A stretch of 64,000 nucleotides of DNA from Superficieibacter electus (GCF_002915575.1 NZ_PQGD01000010.1:1-64000); one strand, 5' to 3'; positions 1 to 6,995 are shown, numbered from the stretch's first letter. Translations and numbers: made by a program. The notes: generated by a model from the letters alone, not told the origin.

Positions 1-74
1 TCACGGCCTTCCCCTTTCAGTTCATAACAACTGATTAAAGTTTATACCGAAGATGTTGCATTCCATTTAACTTA

Positions 75-305
75 CTACAATTCATAATTGCTGCTGAAAA
101 CCGCTACTCCATGCTGATAAAAAAGATCCCGCTGCTTAAAGTAAGGCTCACCCATTTTTATCCCCAGCCGTGCCGCCTCGGCGCTGCGGGCAATCACGCA
201 GCCGTCGTTATTTGACAGGACGACCACGGGCCATCCTTTTAAGTCAGGGCGGAAAACCGTCTCACAACTGGCATAAAAAGAATTTACATCTACCAGCGCA
301 AACAT
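75..305 (-). pseudogene. umuC: truncated umuC, DNA polymerase V catalytic subunit (5' fragment)
   Basis: The first 76 codons match the N-terminus of UmuC, the Y-family translesion polymerase subunit (about 420 residues in E. coli). The fragment carries the conserved palm start MFALVDVNSFYASCE and the NNDGCVIARSAEA segment, then runs into TAG directly after the SSNYEL motif. Sequence beyond that point no longer resembles umuC. The fragment lacks most of the palm, the thumb and the little finger, so it cannot be a polymerase. It starts 2 bases beyond the umuD stop, as in a normal umuDC operon. The 3' part may lie outside the window if an element inserted here. Identity is certain; the cause of truncation is inferred. 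Confidence 0.85.
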
Positions 306-307
306 AC

Positions 308-724
308 TTAGCCTGTCGCTTTGACGATGTAAGTCACGACGCCGAATATCTCCAGCACCTCGTCACTACGGATAAAGATGGGGGACCAGGCTTTATTCAA
401 CGGATTTAAGCAGATCACCGGACGTAACTGAAGCTGCTTGACCGTAAACTCTCCTTCCACGGCAGCGATGACAATATCGCCATGTTCCGCTGTCCGTGAG
501 CTGTCGACTATCAGTAAATCCCCATCGCTAATACCGCCTTCAGTCATTGAGTCGCCGGATGCCCGGACAAAATAGGTCGCGCTGGGGTGATGAATCATCA
601 GTTCATTGAGATCGATGCGCTGCTCAACATAGTCCTGTGCCGGTGATGGAAAGCCACACTGCACCAGGTCGCTGAATAGGGGCAGCAAAACGACCGGACG
701 TAGTTCCGCTGGTTGAATAAACAT
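308..724 (-). CDS. umuD: UmuD, SOS mutagenesis protein / DNA polymerase V accessory subunit
   Basis: UmuD is cleaved by RecA-stimulated autoproteolysis to UmuD', which joins UmuC in polymerase V. The 138-residue product has the cleavage pair Cys23-Gly24 and the Ser59/Lys96 catalytic dyad (Ser60/Lys97 in E. coli), all intact, in a LexA-like S24 peptidase fold. A TTG lies one codon upstream, but the ATG at 722-724 gives the family start [10 protein letters not shown] LexA box sits just upstream. The partner umuC is truncated, so within this window UmuD has no functional polymerase partner; it could still act in checkpoint control or with another UmuC. Confidence 0.93.
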   Translation of the reverse strand: MFIQPAELRPVVLLPLFSDLVQCGFPSPAQDYVEQRIDLNELMIHHPSATYFVRASGDSMTEGGISDGDLLIVDSSRTAEHGDIVIAAVEGEFTVKQLQLRPVICLNPLNKAWSPIFIRSDEVLEIFGVVTYIVKATG

Positions 725-748
725 CAAAATGGGTACCTCAATGAATTA

Positions 749-764
749 CTGTATATTTAAACAG
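749..764 (-). promoter_or_regulatory. LexA (SOS) box upstream of umuD
   Basis: CTGTATATTTAAACAG fits the LexA consensus CTGT-N8-ACAG perfectly and lies 25 bases upstream of the umuD start, where the SOS operator lies in E. coli. It should repress umuD and the umuC fragment until DNA damage. Confidence 0.9.
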
Positions 765-1440
765 TAATTTGAGTTACCGCTGAGATCAAGACAGGGAATA
801 ACTATTAATTTTTGACACTGAAAAGAAGAAAACAAAAATTGCTTAATAAATCACCTGGATGGTGGTGTTGAGCCCCGACCCTAACGAAGGCTGTAGTATT
901 GTCGCAATGCCTCTTCGAGAGCGGGCCGTGAAACGACCAGAAAAGCACACTCTCCGGGAACGGTTAAGCGGTACTCACTACTGATGTATGCCTAGGAAAT
1001 GTGATACTACCGGTCTGGGTAAAAAAGCCAGTTCATTGCAACAATCCGGGTAAATGTTAAGGGCATAGCTAAACCTTATGTAAATATCGAAGAGAAGCGC
1101 CCCTCTTCAGGAGTGAAGGACGGAAAAATGCCGTTTTTATGGCGGATGCAAAAGTGGCTCATACTTGCGTTAAAAATAACTAACCTGTAAGTAAAAGTAA
1201 GCAATTCGAATTGTTTTATGTCAGATAAGAGATAACTCAAAAGAATAAAAACTGGATTTTTCAAATTGTTATAATCAATTTTCAATGCAACGAAGCGGCA
1301 CTTTTTAGGTAAGCGAAGCGGTAATTAAACTCTCATTATAATTTGACGCTCTGGCTTTTTAGACTAACTTTAAGTACTGAAAGCAGTCGATATGTATCAT
1401 AAGTATCGATTATATGTCTAACATACTGTGGAGATATATG
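765..1440. other. gene-free stretch between umuD and yciG, with a possible structured relic
   Basis: No convincing gene is present. The stretch is AT-rich except for roughly 855-1060, which is richer in G and C and has several short self-complementary pieces (for example GGGCCGTGAAACGACC near 925). That part looks like a fragment of a structured RNA or a decayed mobile element, but I cannot name it. The last 60 bases before yciG should hold its promoter. A 69-codon leftward frame at 1076-1285 has no ribosome site or family resemblance and is not called. Confidence 0.35.
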
Positions 1441-1614
1441 ATGGCTGAACATCGTGGTGGTTCCGGTAATTTTAAAGATGATCCGCAAAAAGCTTCTGAA
1501 GCCGGTAAGAAAGGCGGACAAAGCAGCGGCAGCGGCGGTAACTTTAAAAACGATCCGCAAAAAGCCTCTGAAGCTGGTAAGAAAGGCGGTCAGAGCAGTG
1601 GCGGTAAAAAATAG
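1441..1614 (+). CDS. yciG: YciG/YmdF-family KGG-repeat stress protein
   Basis: A 57-residue, glycine- and lysine-rich protein starting MAEHRGGSGNF, as in YciG and YmdF of E. coli. It contains two nearly identical copies (residues about 9-28 and 32-51) of the pattern GNF-x-DPQKASEAGKKGGQSSG, the KGG stress-induced motif. Family members are RpoS-controlled and needed for flagellar motility in E. coli; the molecular activity is unknown. GGAG lies 7 bases before the ATG at 1441; another ATG at 1438 is too close to it. A terminator follows. In E. coli yciG is followed by yciF and yciE; here yciF is missing. Confidence 0.85.
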   Translation: MAEHRGGSGNFKDDPQKASEAGKKGGQSSGSGGNFKNDPQKASEAGKKGGQSSGGKK

Positions 1615-1674
1615 CCTTGCCAATAAACGCTTAAAAGCAATGTAGCCATTAACAATACATTATTTTATAGCTAA

Positions 1675-1705
1675 TGGCGAGTCGTTACAGACTCGCCAGA
1701 TTTTT
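1675..1705 (+). terminator. rho-independent terminator after yciG
   Basis: A perfect 9-bp stem TGGCGAGTC/GACTCGCCA with a 6-base loop is followed by GATTTTTTAT. It separates yciG from yciE, so yciE probably has its own promoter or depends on read-through. Confidence 0.85.
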
Positions 1706-1811
1706 TATGCCTGTCGACTGTGTCCTGCATATTTTATTAATGCCTTTTAAATAAAAGGCATTGGTAATAATGCAACGCTGTTACGGCCAGCCAAATTAAT
1801 CTGGAGAAAGC

Positions 1812-2321
1812 ATGACTCATTTAGTAGAAAACTATCATGACTGGTTGCGGGATGCGCATGCCATGGAAAAACAGGCTGAATCCATGCTTGAAGCGATGGC
1901 AAAACGGATTGATAACTATCCCGATCTCAGGTCGCGTATTGAACAGCATCTTTCTGAAACCAGACATCAAATTAGCCTTCTCGAAAGCGTTATTGAACGC
2001 AATAATATCTCCCGTTCAGTGTTAAAAGATTCTATGAGTAAAATGGCTGCATTTGGTCAATCTATTGGCGGAATGTTTACTCCTGATGAAATTGTTAAAG
2101 GTGCTATCAGTAGCTATGTTTTTGAGCAGTTTGAAATTGCCTGCTATACCTCATTAATTGCCGCTGCTGAAAAGGCAGGAGATAGTGAAGGCGTGTCGGT
2201 GTTCAAAACAATCCTTGCAGAAGAGGAAGCCATGGCTAAATGGGCGCTGGATCACCTTCCTGATGTCACACAACAGTTTCTTCTACGCTCAGAAGCTCCT
2301 GGCGTTGAAGCGAAAAAGTAA
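1812..2321 (+). CDS. yciE: YciE, ferritin-like DUF892 protein
   Basis: A 169-residue all-helical protein of the DUF892 (YciE/YciF) ferritin-like family. It follows YciE of E. coli (168 residues) along its whole length, including YHDWLRDAHAMEKQAESML near the N-terminus and the end GVEAKK. The four-helix core carries Glu/His residues spaced as in diiron proteins (EKQAE near residue 20, EQHLSETRHQ near 43, EQFEIACY near 105, EEEAMAKW near 138). Family members are induced by bile, osmotic stress and stationary phase; the reaction is unknown. GGAG precedes the ATG. Its usual partners yciF and katN are absent. Confidence 0.88.
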   Translation: MTHLVENYHDWLRDAHAMEKQAESMLEAMAKRIDNYPDLRSRIEQHLSETRHQISLLESVIERNNISRSVLKDSMSKMAAFGQSIGGMFTPDEIVKGAISSYVFEQFEIACYTSLIAAAEKAGDSEGVSVFKTILAEEEAMAKWALDHLPDVTQQFLLRSEAPGVEAKK

Positions 2322-2343
2322 AGCGTCATTTTGCTATACAAAG

Positions 2344-2374
2344 AAAAGGTCACGCCTGAGCGTGACCTTTGTTT
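2344..2374 (+). terminator. terminator after yciE
   Basis: AAAGGTCACGC-CTGA-GCGTGACCTTT forms an 11-bp stem with a 4-base loop, followed by TGTTTATG. Confidence 0.8.
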
Positions 2375-2376
2375 AT

Positions 2377-2831
2377 GTGTTTTAGCAGGCCCTAAAAAGC
2401 AAAACAACAGGAGCCACCGGATGCATTGCTTTACTGCCCATTAAAACAACTCTGCTGGCTGGTGTTGGCGTAAACAGCAGAGTCAGCCTAAATCTTACGC
2501 TCATGAAAAATTTTATCAATCAAAACAATAATATTGATCGCTACAACCGATCAATTGTATGAAAAACAACCATATTGAATTTCTTTGCGTGTTTAAAATA
2601 TTAATACCATGAAGTTACCATACTCATAATAAAATACATTTTAAGTTATTATTGTGAAATATATTATTAGCAGTATAACTTAAGGAAATTAAATACGCTT
2701 AAGATCCTTCGCTGTCGGTAGAACATGCTGATATTGCCTGTCCCGGAAGCGAAAAAAGAAAAAGAGAAGTTGCGCACATTTTCTACTCTTCAGCAGGCAT
2801 AGTGTAAGAATCCCCTGAGGAGATCAGATCC
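2377..2831. other. AT-rich intergenic region upstream of the PTS IIB gene
   Basis: No gene is visible. An inverted repeat TTGATCG-N7-CGATCAA lies near 2554-2574 and could be an operator. A good ribosome site (GAGGAG, 2816-2821) precedes the downstream ATG. The rest is AT-rich with no recognised element. Confidence 0.4.
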
Positions 2832-3146
2832 ATGAAAAAGTTACTAATATGTTGCATTTATGGCGCAACCGCAGGCTCTCTGGCGAAAAAAATGCAGGCT
2901 GTCGCTGACCGTCGTGGCTATCAATTAATGATCAGCGCCATCGGCATAGAAAATTTTGCCAGCGTTGCCCCGGCATTCGACTGTTACCTGTTTGCGCCTC
3001 ATATACAATATAAGCTAAGCGAACTTACGCAAAATTTAAGGCCAGGATGCCCCGTTGCAGTGATTGAAAGTTACCCTTACGCTTCCCTTGATGGTGAAAA
3101 AGTTTTCGACTATGCGATCGCACATCTGCCAGTGTTAGTGAAATAA
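2832..3146 (+). CDS. orphan PTS EIIB protein, lactose/cellobiose family
   Basis: A 104-residue protein with the fold signature of lactose/cellobiose-type PTS IIB domains. An N-terminal strand leads into a P-loop-like CCIYGATAGSLAKKM, where Cys8 would be the phospho-accepting cysteine (CSAGMSTS in ChbB). Later come a strand of the type CYLFAPHIQYKL (LLGPQIAYML in ChbB) and a C-terminal VAVIESYPYASLDGEKV. It would carry phosphate from a IIA protein to an incoming sugar or to a regulator. No IIA, IIC or hydrolase gene is adjacent, so the substrate is unknown and a regulatory role is possible. Confidence 0.7.
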   Translation: MKKLLICCIYGATAGSLAKKMQAVADRRGYQLMISAIGIENFASVAPAFDCYLFAPHIQYKLSELTQNLRPGCPVAVIESYPYASLDGEKVFDYAIAHLPVLVK

Positions 3147-3540
3147 AATACGAATGGTCGGATAATACACGAATTTCAGATATTATCTGACCGTCTGGTA
3201 ACTCAACGAGACCGTTAAAAGATGTTTACCGACAAAGAATTGAATGTTTAGTGACTAATAATGAATGACGCTTTGCACTAACAGTAAATGGACTGACCTC
3301 GCGGAATATTCCAACGAACTACCAATCCATGGCGACGAGGTCAGTGCGCAGGATAATATACAGTCCGTTGCTATTATTTTTAGCTCTCCGTGCTTAGCTG
3401 ACTGCCCTTCGCATAATCGATAAAAAAATAGCAATTATTTTGTTTAGCCGTTTATTATATAATCAAACAAGTGTTAATTTTTTGACCGCTATCGTTGTAT
3501 GCCTTCCGGCTCGCTGGCGGGTTCAGTATAAGATATAAAA
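3147..3540. other. gene-free stretch with inverted repeats
   Basis: No coding sequence is supported. An imperfect hairpin built on GGTCGGATAAT and ATTATCTGACCG lies just after the IIB gene (about 3155-3192) and may end its transcript. A 10-bp inverted repeat ACTGACCTCG/CGAGGTCAGT spans 3291-3346 with a 36-base interior. It is either an operator pair or a small structured RNA. No identity can be given. Confidence 0.4.
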
Positions 3541-3541
3541 A

Positions 3542-3580
3542 TTCATCCTCAGGCCTTACTTATTCAGGCCTGAGGATGAA
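3542..3580 (-). terminator. strong terminator for the leftward 48-residue protein gene
   Basis: A perfect 15-bp stem TTCATCCTCAGGCCT/AGGCCTGAGGATGAA with a 9-base loop is followed on the minus strand by TTTTTAT. It starts 4 bases after the stop codon of the gene at 3584-3730, which supports that small gene being real. Confidence 0.85.
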
Positions 3581-3583
3581 ACG

Positions 3584-3730
3584 TTACTTACCTTTGTCGT
3601 TGTAAGGGTCTTCTTTATGGTCGTTGCTGCTATCACGCGTACGCGGGATTTCACCATGCTCTTTCGGACTCCCCGTGACCGGGCGGTCATCCTCTTTTTT
3701 GCGTTCCCGATCGGTATCGTGCTTGCTCAT
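3584..3730 (-). CDS. small highly charged hydrophilic protein (48 aa)
   Basis: A 48-codon frame from ATG with a near-perfect ribosome site (GGAGG, 7 bases upstream). The product begins MSKHDTDRERKKEDDRP and ends NDHKEDPYNDKGK. It is almost entirely charged or polar, with no hydrophobic core, and is probably disordered. A strong terminator follows directly. Small disordered proteins of this sort in enterobacteria are often stationary-phase or desiccation related, but that is only an analogy. I recognise no named family. Confidence 0.7.
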   Translation of the reverse strand: MSKHDTDRERKKEDDRPVTGSPKEHGEIPRTRDSSNDHKEDPYNDKGK

Positions 3731-3856
3731 CTCACTTCCTCCATTTAGCATGCGGTCACTCAAGCCTGGAAGAAAAAGTACGTTTCAACAAGAAATTATG
3801 ATTCTATTTATAAATATATCCCTGTTACATATCGCCGCTGGCCAGGCGAGACATGC

Positions 3857-4192
3857 TTACCAGGTAAGGGTTCTGCGTTTCCATACGGTAATATTTTTCT
3901 TTTTCTCCCGTGCCAGCAGCGTCTTGTAAACGGAAAACCATGCCGCCAACGACAACAACACACATGCCGCTACCAGAAGCCACAGATGTTCGGTAAAAAA
4001 GACGGACAGTAAAAGGATTACCGCCGGGATTGCCGCCGCCGTACCGGCAAACACTCTTATTTGAGTACGGGCTTCACGGGAAACATAGTGATCTATTTTA
4101 TGGGCATGACAATGCTCACAAACCTCAGCCTCAATGGGGATAAGCTCATTGCAAGAAGGGCAGTGAGTATGGGAATTGTGTGTGTCTGTCAT
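3857..4192 (-). CDS. zinc-ribbon membrane protein, function unknown
   Basis: A 111-residue protein. Its N-terminus holds two CxxC knuckles (Cys11/Cys14 and Cys25/Cys28) in CPSCNEL...CEHCHAH, a zinc ribbon. Two hydrophobic segments follow (about residues 48-66 and 70-88), then a basic tail (AREKKKN...WKRRTLTW). It is probably an inner-membrane protein with the ribbon in the cytoplasm. GAGAGAA precedes the ATG. It could bind nucleic acid or a partner protein through the ribbon. No family name is recognised. Confidence 0.7.
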   Translation of the reverse strand: MTDTHNSHTHCPSCNELIPIEAEVCEHCHAHKIDHYVSREARTQIRVFAGTAAAIPAVILLLSVFFTEHLWLLVAACVLLSLAAWFSVYKTLLAREKKKNITVWKRRTLTW

Positions 4193-4767
4193 ATTTCTCT
4201 CCCGATGCTATGAGTTACTTTTCAATTTTTAAAATTGGAACTCAATACTACATTTTTTTTACCACGCTTTTTTTAGAAGCGCACGAAAGGCAAATAAACA
4301 TAGTTCATTGCAAGAGCACGGCATTTGCTGACGCAAAGAGAATAACGTTTCCAGAACAACAGCTTAATCACAATTCCCGTTATAATCGATTGCGATAAGC
4401 ACACTTTTTTTAAGATGTTTCCATTTTTTTAGGGTGTTATTCCATCAAACTTTACCCCAAAAAATAACACACGCATTGTAAATGGGTTTGCCCCAGGACG
4501 TCCAATAACTTTTAAATCCCAGCCGTAGATTTCCTACCATTATTGGTGGATGAATTCATTTAAACTTTCATTTGAAGGCACATAACCGCTATAACGTGTT
4601 GTCAAAGAAGATAATCGCAGGCAAGTTTATATAGCTTAAAACAAGATACTTATAGATTAGTCTTATATTCAAAGTTATAGTGACATCTCTCGATTACCTG
4701 GCCTGGGGCAACCGTACGTCAGCCAAGAGGATGATGCATAACCCGGTATTTCGTTCAGGAGAGAATA
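4193..4767. other. AT-rich intergenic region
   Basis: About 570 bases without a supported gene. It is strongly AT-rich with several T-runs. It should hold the divergent promoters for the zinc-ribbon gene (leftward) and the small membrane protein genes (rightward). A 72-codon frame at 4180-4398 overlaps the zinc-ribbon start and lacks a ribosome site; it is not called. Confidence 0.4.
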
Positions 4768-4929
4768 ATGTCCACGTTTGCTATCATTGCAATACCTTTT
4801 TTTGTAGTCGCGCTGGTTTTCTTATCGCTCGCTTTCCAACAGAGAAAACCCGTATGGTTTATTCTTGGCGGCGTATTTATGGCGTCATCGCTGGTGAATG
4901 CGGTCATTGGAATGGCCTCATACAGTTAA
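4768..4929 (+). CDS. small two-helix membrane protein (53 aa)
   Basis: A 53-codon frame with ribosome site AGGAGAG 5 bases upstream of the ATG. The product has two hydrophobic stretches (about residues 4-19 and 27-49) joined by a short basic turn QQRKPVW, a hairpin-like membrane protein. It is followed within 20 bases by another small membrane protein and then an acetyltransferase, so the three are probably one operon. No family is recognised. Confidence 0.65.
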   Translation: MSTFAIIAIPFFVVALVFLSLAFQQRKPVWFILGGVFMASSLVNAVIGMASYS

Positions 4930-4948
4930 CAATTATGACAGAGGATTT

Positions 4949-5047
4949 ATGAGATTAGGCATCGCGTTTCCCGTCGTTATCTTTTTTGTTGCCGTGGCAT
5001 TTCTGACGTGGTTTGTCGTGGGTGGTTATGCCACACCGGGATCATGA
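4949..5047 (+). CDS. very small single-pass membrane protein (32 aa)
   Basis: A 32-codon frame starting MRLGIAFP and ending GGYATPGS, with one hydrophobic helix (about residues 5-25). GAGG lies 5-8 bases before the ATG. Its stop overlaps the next start (ATGA, 5044-5047), so it is translationally coupled to the acetyltransferase. Coupling and a proper ribosome site make it likely to be expressed. Function unknown. Confidence 0.6.
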   Translation: MRLGIAFPVVIFFVAVAFLTWFVVGGYATPGS

Positions 5048-5592
5048 TGTTAGCGACCAAACGCTTACTTTTACGCAACGTCGCCGCCGGGGATGCTGAC
5101 GATCTTTTCCGTATTTATGGCGATCCCTGTACTCATACCTTTAACCCTGCTGGCCCCTGGCCCAGCGTAGACTATACGCGTCAACGCCTCGCCGGATGGA
5201 TAACCGAACATGAGCAATACGGTTATGGCAACTGGGCGATCGCGTTACGTGATACCCCCGAACGAATTATTGGCTTCGCCGGAATAACGCTAAGGGAGCT
5301 GGATGGGATACCGACTTACAATTTGGGTTATCGTTTTGCACCCGACGCATGGGGCAAAGGCATAGCCAGCGAGTTTTGCCAGTTTGCCCTGGGTTATGCC
5401 TTTAACACGTTAGGCCTGCACGAAGTCACTGCGGTCGTCAGACCTGCCCATCTTGCCTCACAGCGGGTTCTGGAAAAATCAGGCATGATCAAAACCGCAA
5501 CGGTAAATGATGTGCCTGGCGCAGAACCGAGTCTGGTTTATCGCCTGTCCGTTACACAGTGGCACGAACATCCTTTACGTGACACTCACTAA
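5044..5592 (+). CDS. GNAT acetyltransferase, RimJ/RimL type
   Basis: A 182-residue N-acetyltransferase of the Acetyltransf_3 (RimJ/RimL) group. It starts with the typical L-x-T-x-R-L-x-L-R pattern (ATKRLLLRN). The acetyl-CoA binding loop is at about residue 104 (RFAPDAWGKGIASE, an R-x-x-x-G-x-G variant), followed by NTLGLHEVTAVVRPAHLASQ and VLEKSGM, the conserved C-terminal part of the fold. It transfers acetyl from acetyl-CoA to an unknown amine, either a protein N-terminus or a small molecule. The ATG at 5044 overlaps the upstream stop; an in-frame ATG further upstream (5008) lies inside the 32-residue gene and is unlikely. Confidence 0.8.
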   Translation: MMLATKRLLLRNVAAGDADDLFRIYGDPCTHTFNPAGPWPSVDYTRQRLAGWITEHEQYGYGNWAIALRDTPERIIGFAGITLRELDGIPTYNLGYRFAPDAWGKGIASEFCQFALGYAFNTLGLHEVTAVVRPAHLASQRVLEKSGMIKTATVNDVPGAEPSLVYRLSVTQWHEHPLRDTH

Positions 5593-5610
5593 TGCCAGCG
5601 CCCCGCTGGC

Positions 5611-6195
5611 TTATTTCAGCGCCATAAATGCTCGTCCTGCAAGGCGTGCTATCTCCAGCAAGCGCTCCGGATCATAACCCGCTCTGGATTTGGCTGAGAG
5701 TCCCGCCATTACCGTACCCATATAATCGGTAAATTGCCTGGCGTCCTGCGGATGACGCTGAGCAATATAATTATGGATAACTTTCTCGGCGGCAGAATGA
5801 AACTCACAGGCGGCCTCACGGGCTGAGGCATCATCACAGTGCGTTCCCTCAACAACAAGGCAACCCGCCGCATCCAGATCAGCCGCATACAGCCTCGCCG
5901 CTTCTTCAAGCACCTGTGACAGACACTCCGCAACTGGCCGGTCAGCGCGTAAAAGAGCCTGAAGTGGGATCGCGCCGGTACAGGCATAGCGCTCCAGAAC
6001 GCGCGCGTATAGCCCCATTTTGCTGCCAAATGCCGCATAAAAGCTCGGCGGTTTAATCCCGATCGCTTCGGTCAGATCCGCAATACTCACCGCATCATAT
6101 CCCCGCGCATGGAACAGGCGTTGAGCCGTGGCTATCGCCGCTTCAGGATCAAAGCGACGGGGACGCCCCGGGGTGCGTGCTAATTTTGTAGTCAT
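5611..6195 (-). CDS. bdcR: BdcR, TetR-family repressor of bdcA
   Basis: A 194-residue TetR-family regulator. It begins MTTKLARTPGRPRRFDPEAA and has the N-terminal helix-turn-helix at about residues 30-55 (YDAVSIADLTEAIGIKPPSFYAAFGSK). The C-terminal part is the ligand-sensing domain. It is divergent from bdcA, as BdcR (YjgJ) is in E. coli, where it represses bdcA. A longer frame opens with an ATG at 6234, but that codon lies inside the operator palindrome, so the start at 6195 is preferred. In E. coli the pair sits elsewhere on the chromosome. Confidence 0.85.
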   Translation of the reverse strand: MTTKLARTPGRPRRFDPEAAIATAQRLFHARGYDAVSIADLTEAIGIKPPSFYAAFGSKMGLYARVLERYACTGAIPLQALLRADRPVAECLSQVLEEAARLYAADLDAAGCLVVEGTHCDDASAREAACEFHSAAEKVIHNYIAQRHPQDARQFTDYMGTVMAGLSAKSRAGYDPERLLEIARLAGRAFMALK

Positions 6196-6209
6196 CGATA
6201 CATAATTCC

Positions 6210-6259
6210 TTGACAGGCTTCTTCTCTCAACCATATTGTAATGGTCACTACAATATGAT
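6210..6259 (+). promoter_or_regulatory. bdcA promoter with palindromic BdcR operator
   Basis: CATATTGTA-N8-TACAATATG (6232-6257) is a perfect 9-bp inverted repeat in the short gap between bdcR and bdcA. A -35 hexamer TTGACA (6210-6215) is followed after 18 bases by TATTGT (6234-6239) inside the palindrome. A bound TetR-type dimer would cover the bdcA -10 region. Assignment to BdcR is inferred from position. Confidence 0.75.
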
Positions 6260-6273
6260 TCAAGGAAACACGT

Positions 6274-6987
6274 ATGTCTGTATTTCAGAATAAATCCGTT
6301 CTGGTGCTTGGGGGCAGCCGGGGTATAGGGGCAGCAATCGTGCAGCGTTTTGCCGCCGAGGGGGCATCTGTCACCTTCAGCTATTCAGGCTCGCAAGATG
6401 CGGCAGAGCAGCTGGCGAAAGCCACCGGCAGTAACGCTGTACAGGCCGACAGTTCAGATCGCGATGCGGTCATTCGCGTAGTACGCGACGCCGGGCCGCT
6501 GGATGTGCTGGTGGTTAATGCCGGTATCGCCCTTTTTGGTGACGCGCTGGAGCAGGACGCGGATGCCGTCGATCGCCTGTTCCGTATCAATATCCACGCG
6601 CCTTACCATGCCTCGGTGGAGGCGGCCCGTCAGATGCCGGAAGGCGGACGAATTATTGTCATTGGTTCTGTCAATGGCGATCGTATGCCGATCCCGGGCA
6701 TGGCTTCTTATGCCGTCAGCAAGTCGGCACTACAAGGGCTGGCCCGTGGCCTGGCGCGTGACTTTGGCCCACGCGGGATCACGATTAATATCGTGCAGCC
6801 CGGCCCGATTGACACCGATGCCAACCCGGCAGAGGGCCCGATGCAAGAGTTGATGCACAGCTTTATGGCGATCAAGCGGCACGGGCGTCCCGAAGAAGTA
6901 GCGGGGATGGTGGCATGGCTGGCAGGGCCGGAAGCATCGTTTGTGACCGGCGCGATGCATACCATCGATGGCGCGTTTGGCGCTTGA
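6274..6987 (+). CDS. bdcA: BdcA, c-di-GMP-binding SDR protein for biofilm dispersal
   Basis: A 237-residue short-chain dehydrogenase/reductase. It has the N-terminal dinucleotide motif GGSRGIGAAI (residues about 13-22), NAGI at about 84, and the catalytic Ser plus Tyr-x-x-x-Lys (IGSVNG...YAVSKSAL). It matches E. coli BdcA (YjgI) almost throughout, including ARQMPEGGRI and the end GAMHTIDGAFGA. BdcA binds c-di-GMP and promotes biofilm dispersal; any reductase substrate is unknown. AAGGAAA precedes the ATG. It is divergent from its repressor bdcR. Confidence 0.9.
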   Translation: MSVFQNKSVLVLGGSRGIGAAIVQRFAAEGASVTFSYSGSQDAAEQLAKATGSNAVQADSSDRDAVIRVVRDAGPLDVLVVNAGIALFGDALEQDADAVDRLFRINIHAPYHASVEAARQMPEGGRIIVIGSVNGDRMPIPGMASYAVSKSALQGLARGLARDFGPRGITINIVQPGPIDTDANPAEGPMQELMHSFMAIKRHGRPEEVAGMVAWLAGPEASFVTGAMHTIDGAFGA

Positions 6988-6995
6988 TCTGCAGC

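Noticed and set aside
1076-1285. 69-codon leftward frame in the umuD-yciG gap
   Set aside because: No ribosome site, AT-rich composition, no family resemblance.
1336-1623. 95-codon leftward frame antisense to yciG with internal repeats
   Set aside because: Its repeats (TAFLTSFRGFLRI type) are only the mirror of the KGG repeats in yciG.
1741-1760. TGCCTTTT-AAAT-AAAAGGCA hairpin before yciE
   Set aside because: Considered as a second terminator of yciG, but it lacks a T-run and is AT-rich; the 1675-1705 hairpin is sufficient.
4180-4398. 72-codon rightward frame
   Set aside because: Overlaps the zinc-ribbon gene start, no ribosome site, low-complexity AT-rich sequence.
6708-6965. leftward frames inside bdcA
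   Set aside because: Shadow frames of a conserved SDR gene with complete motifs.
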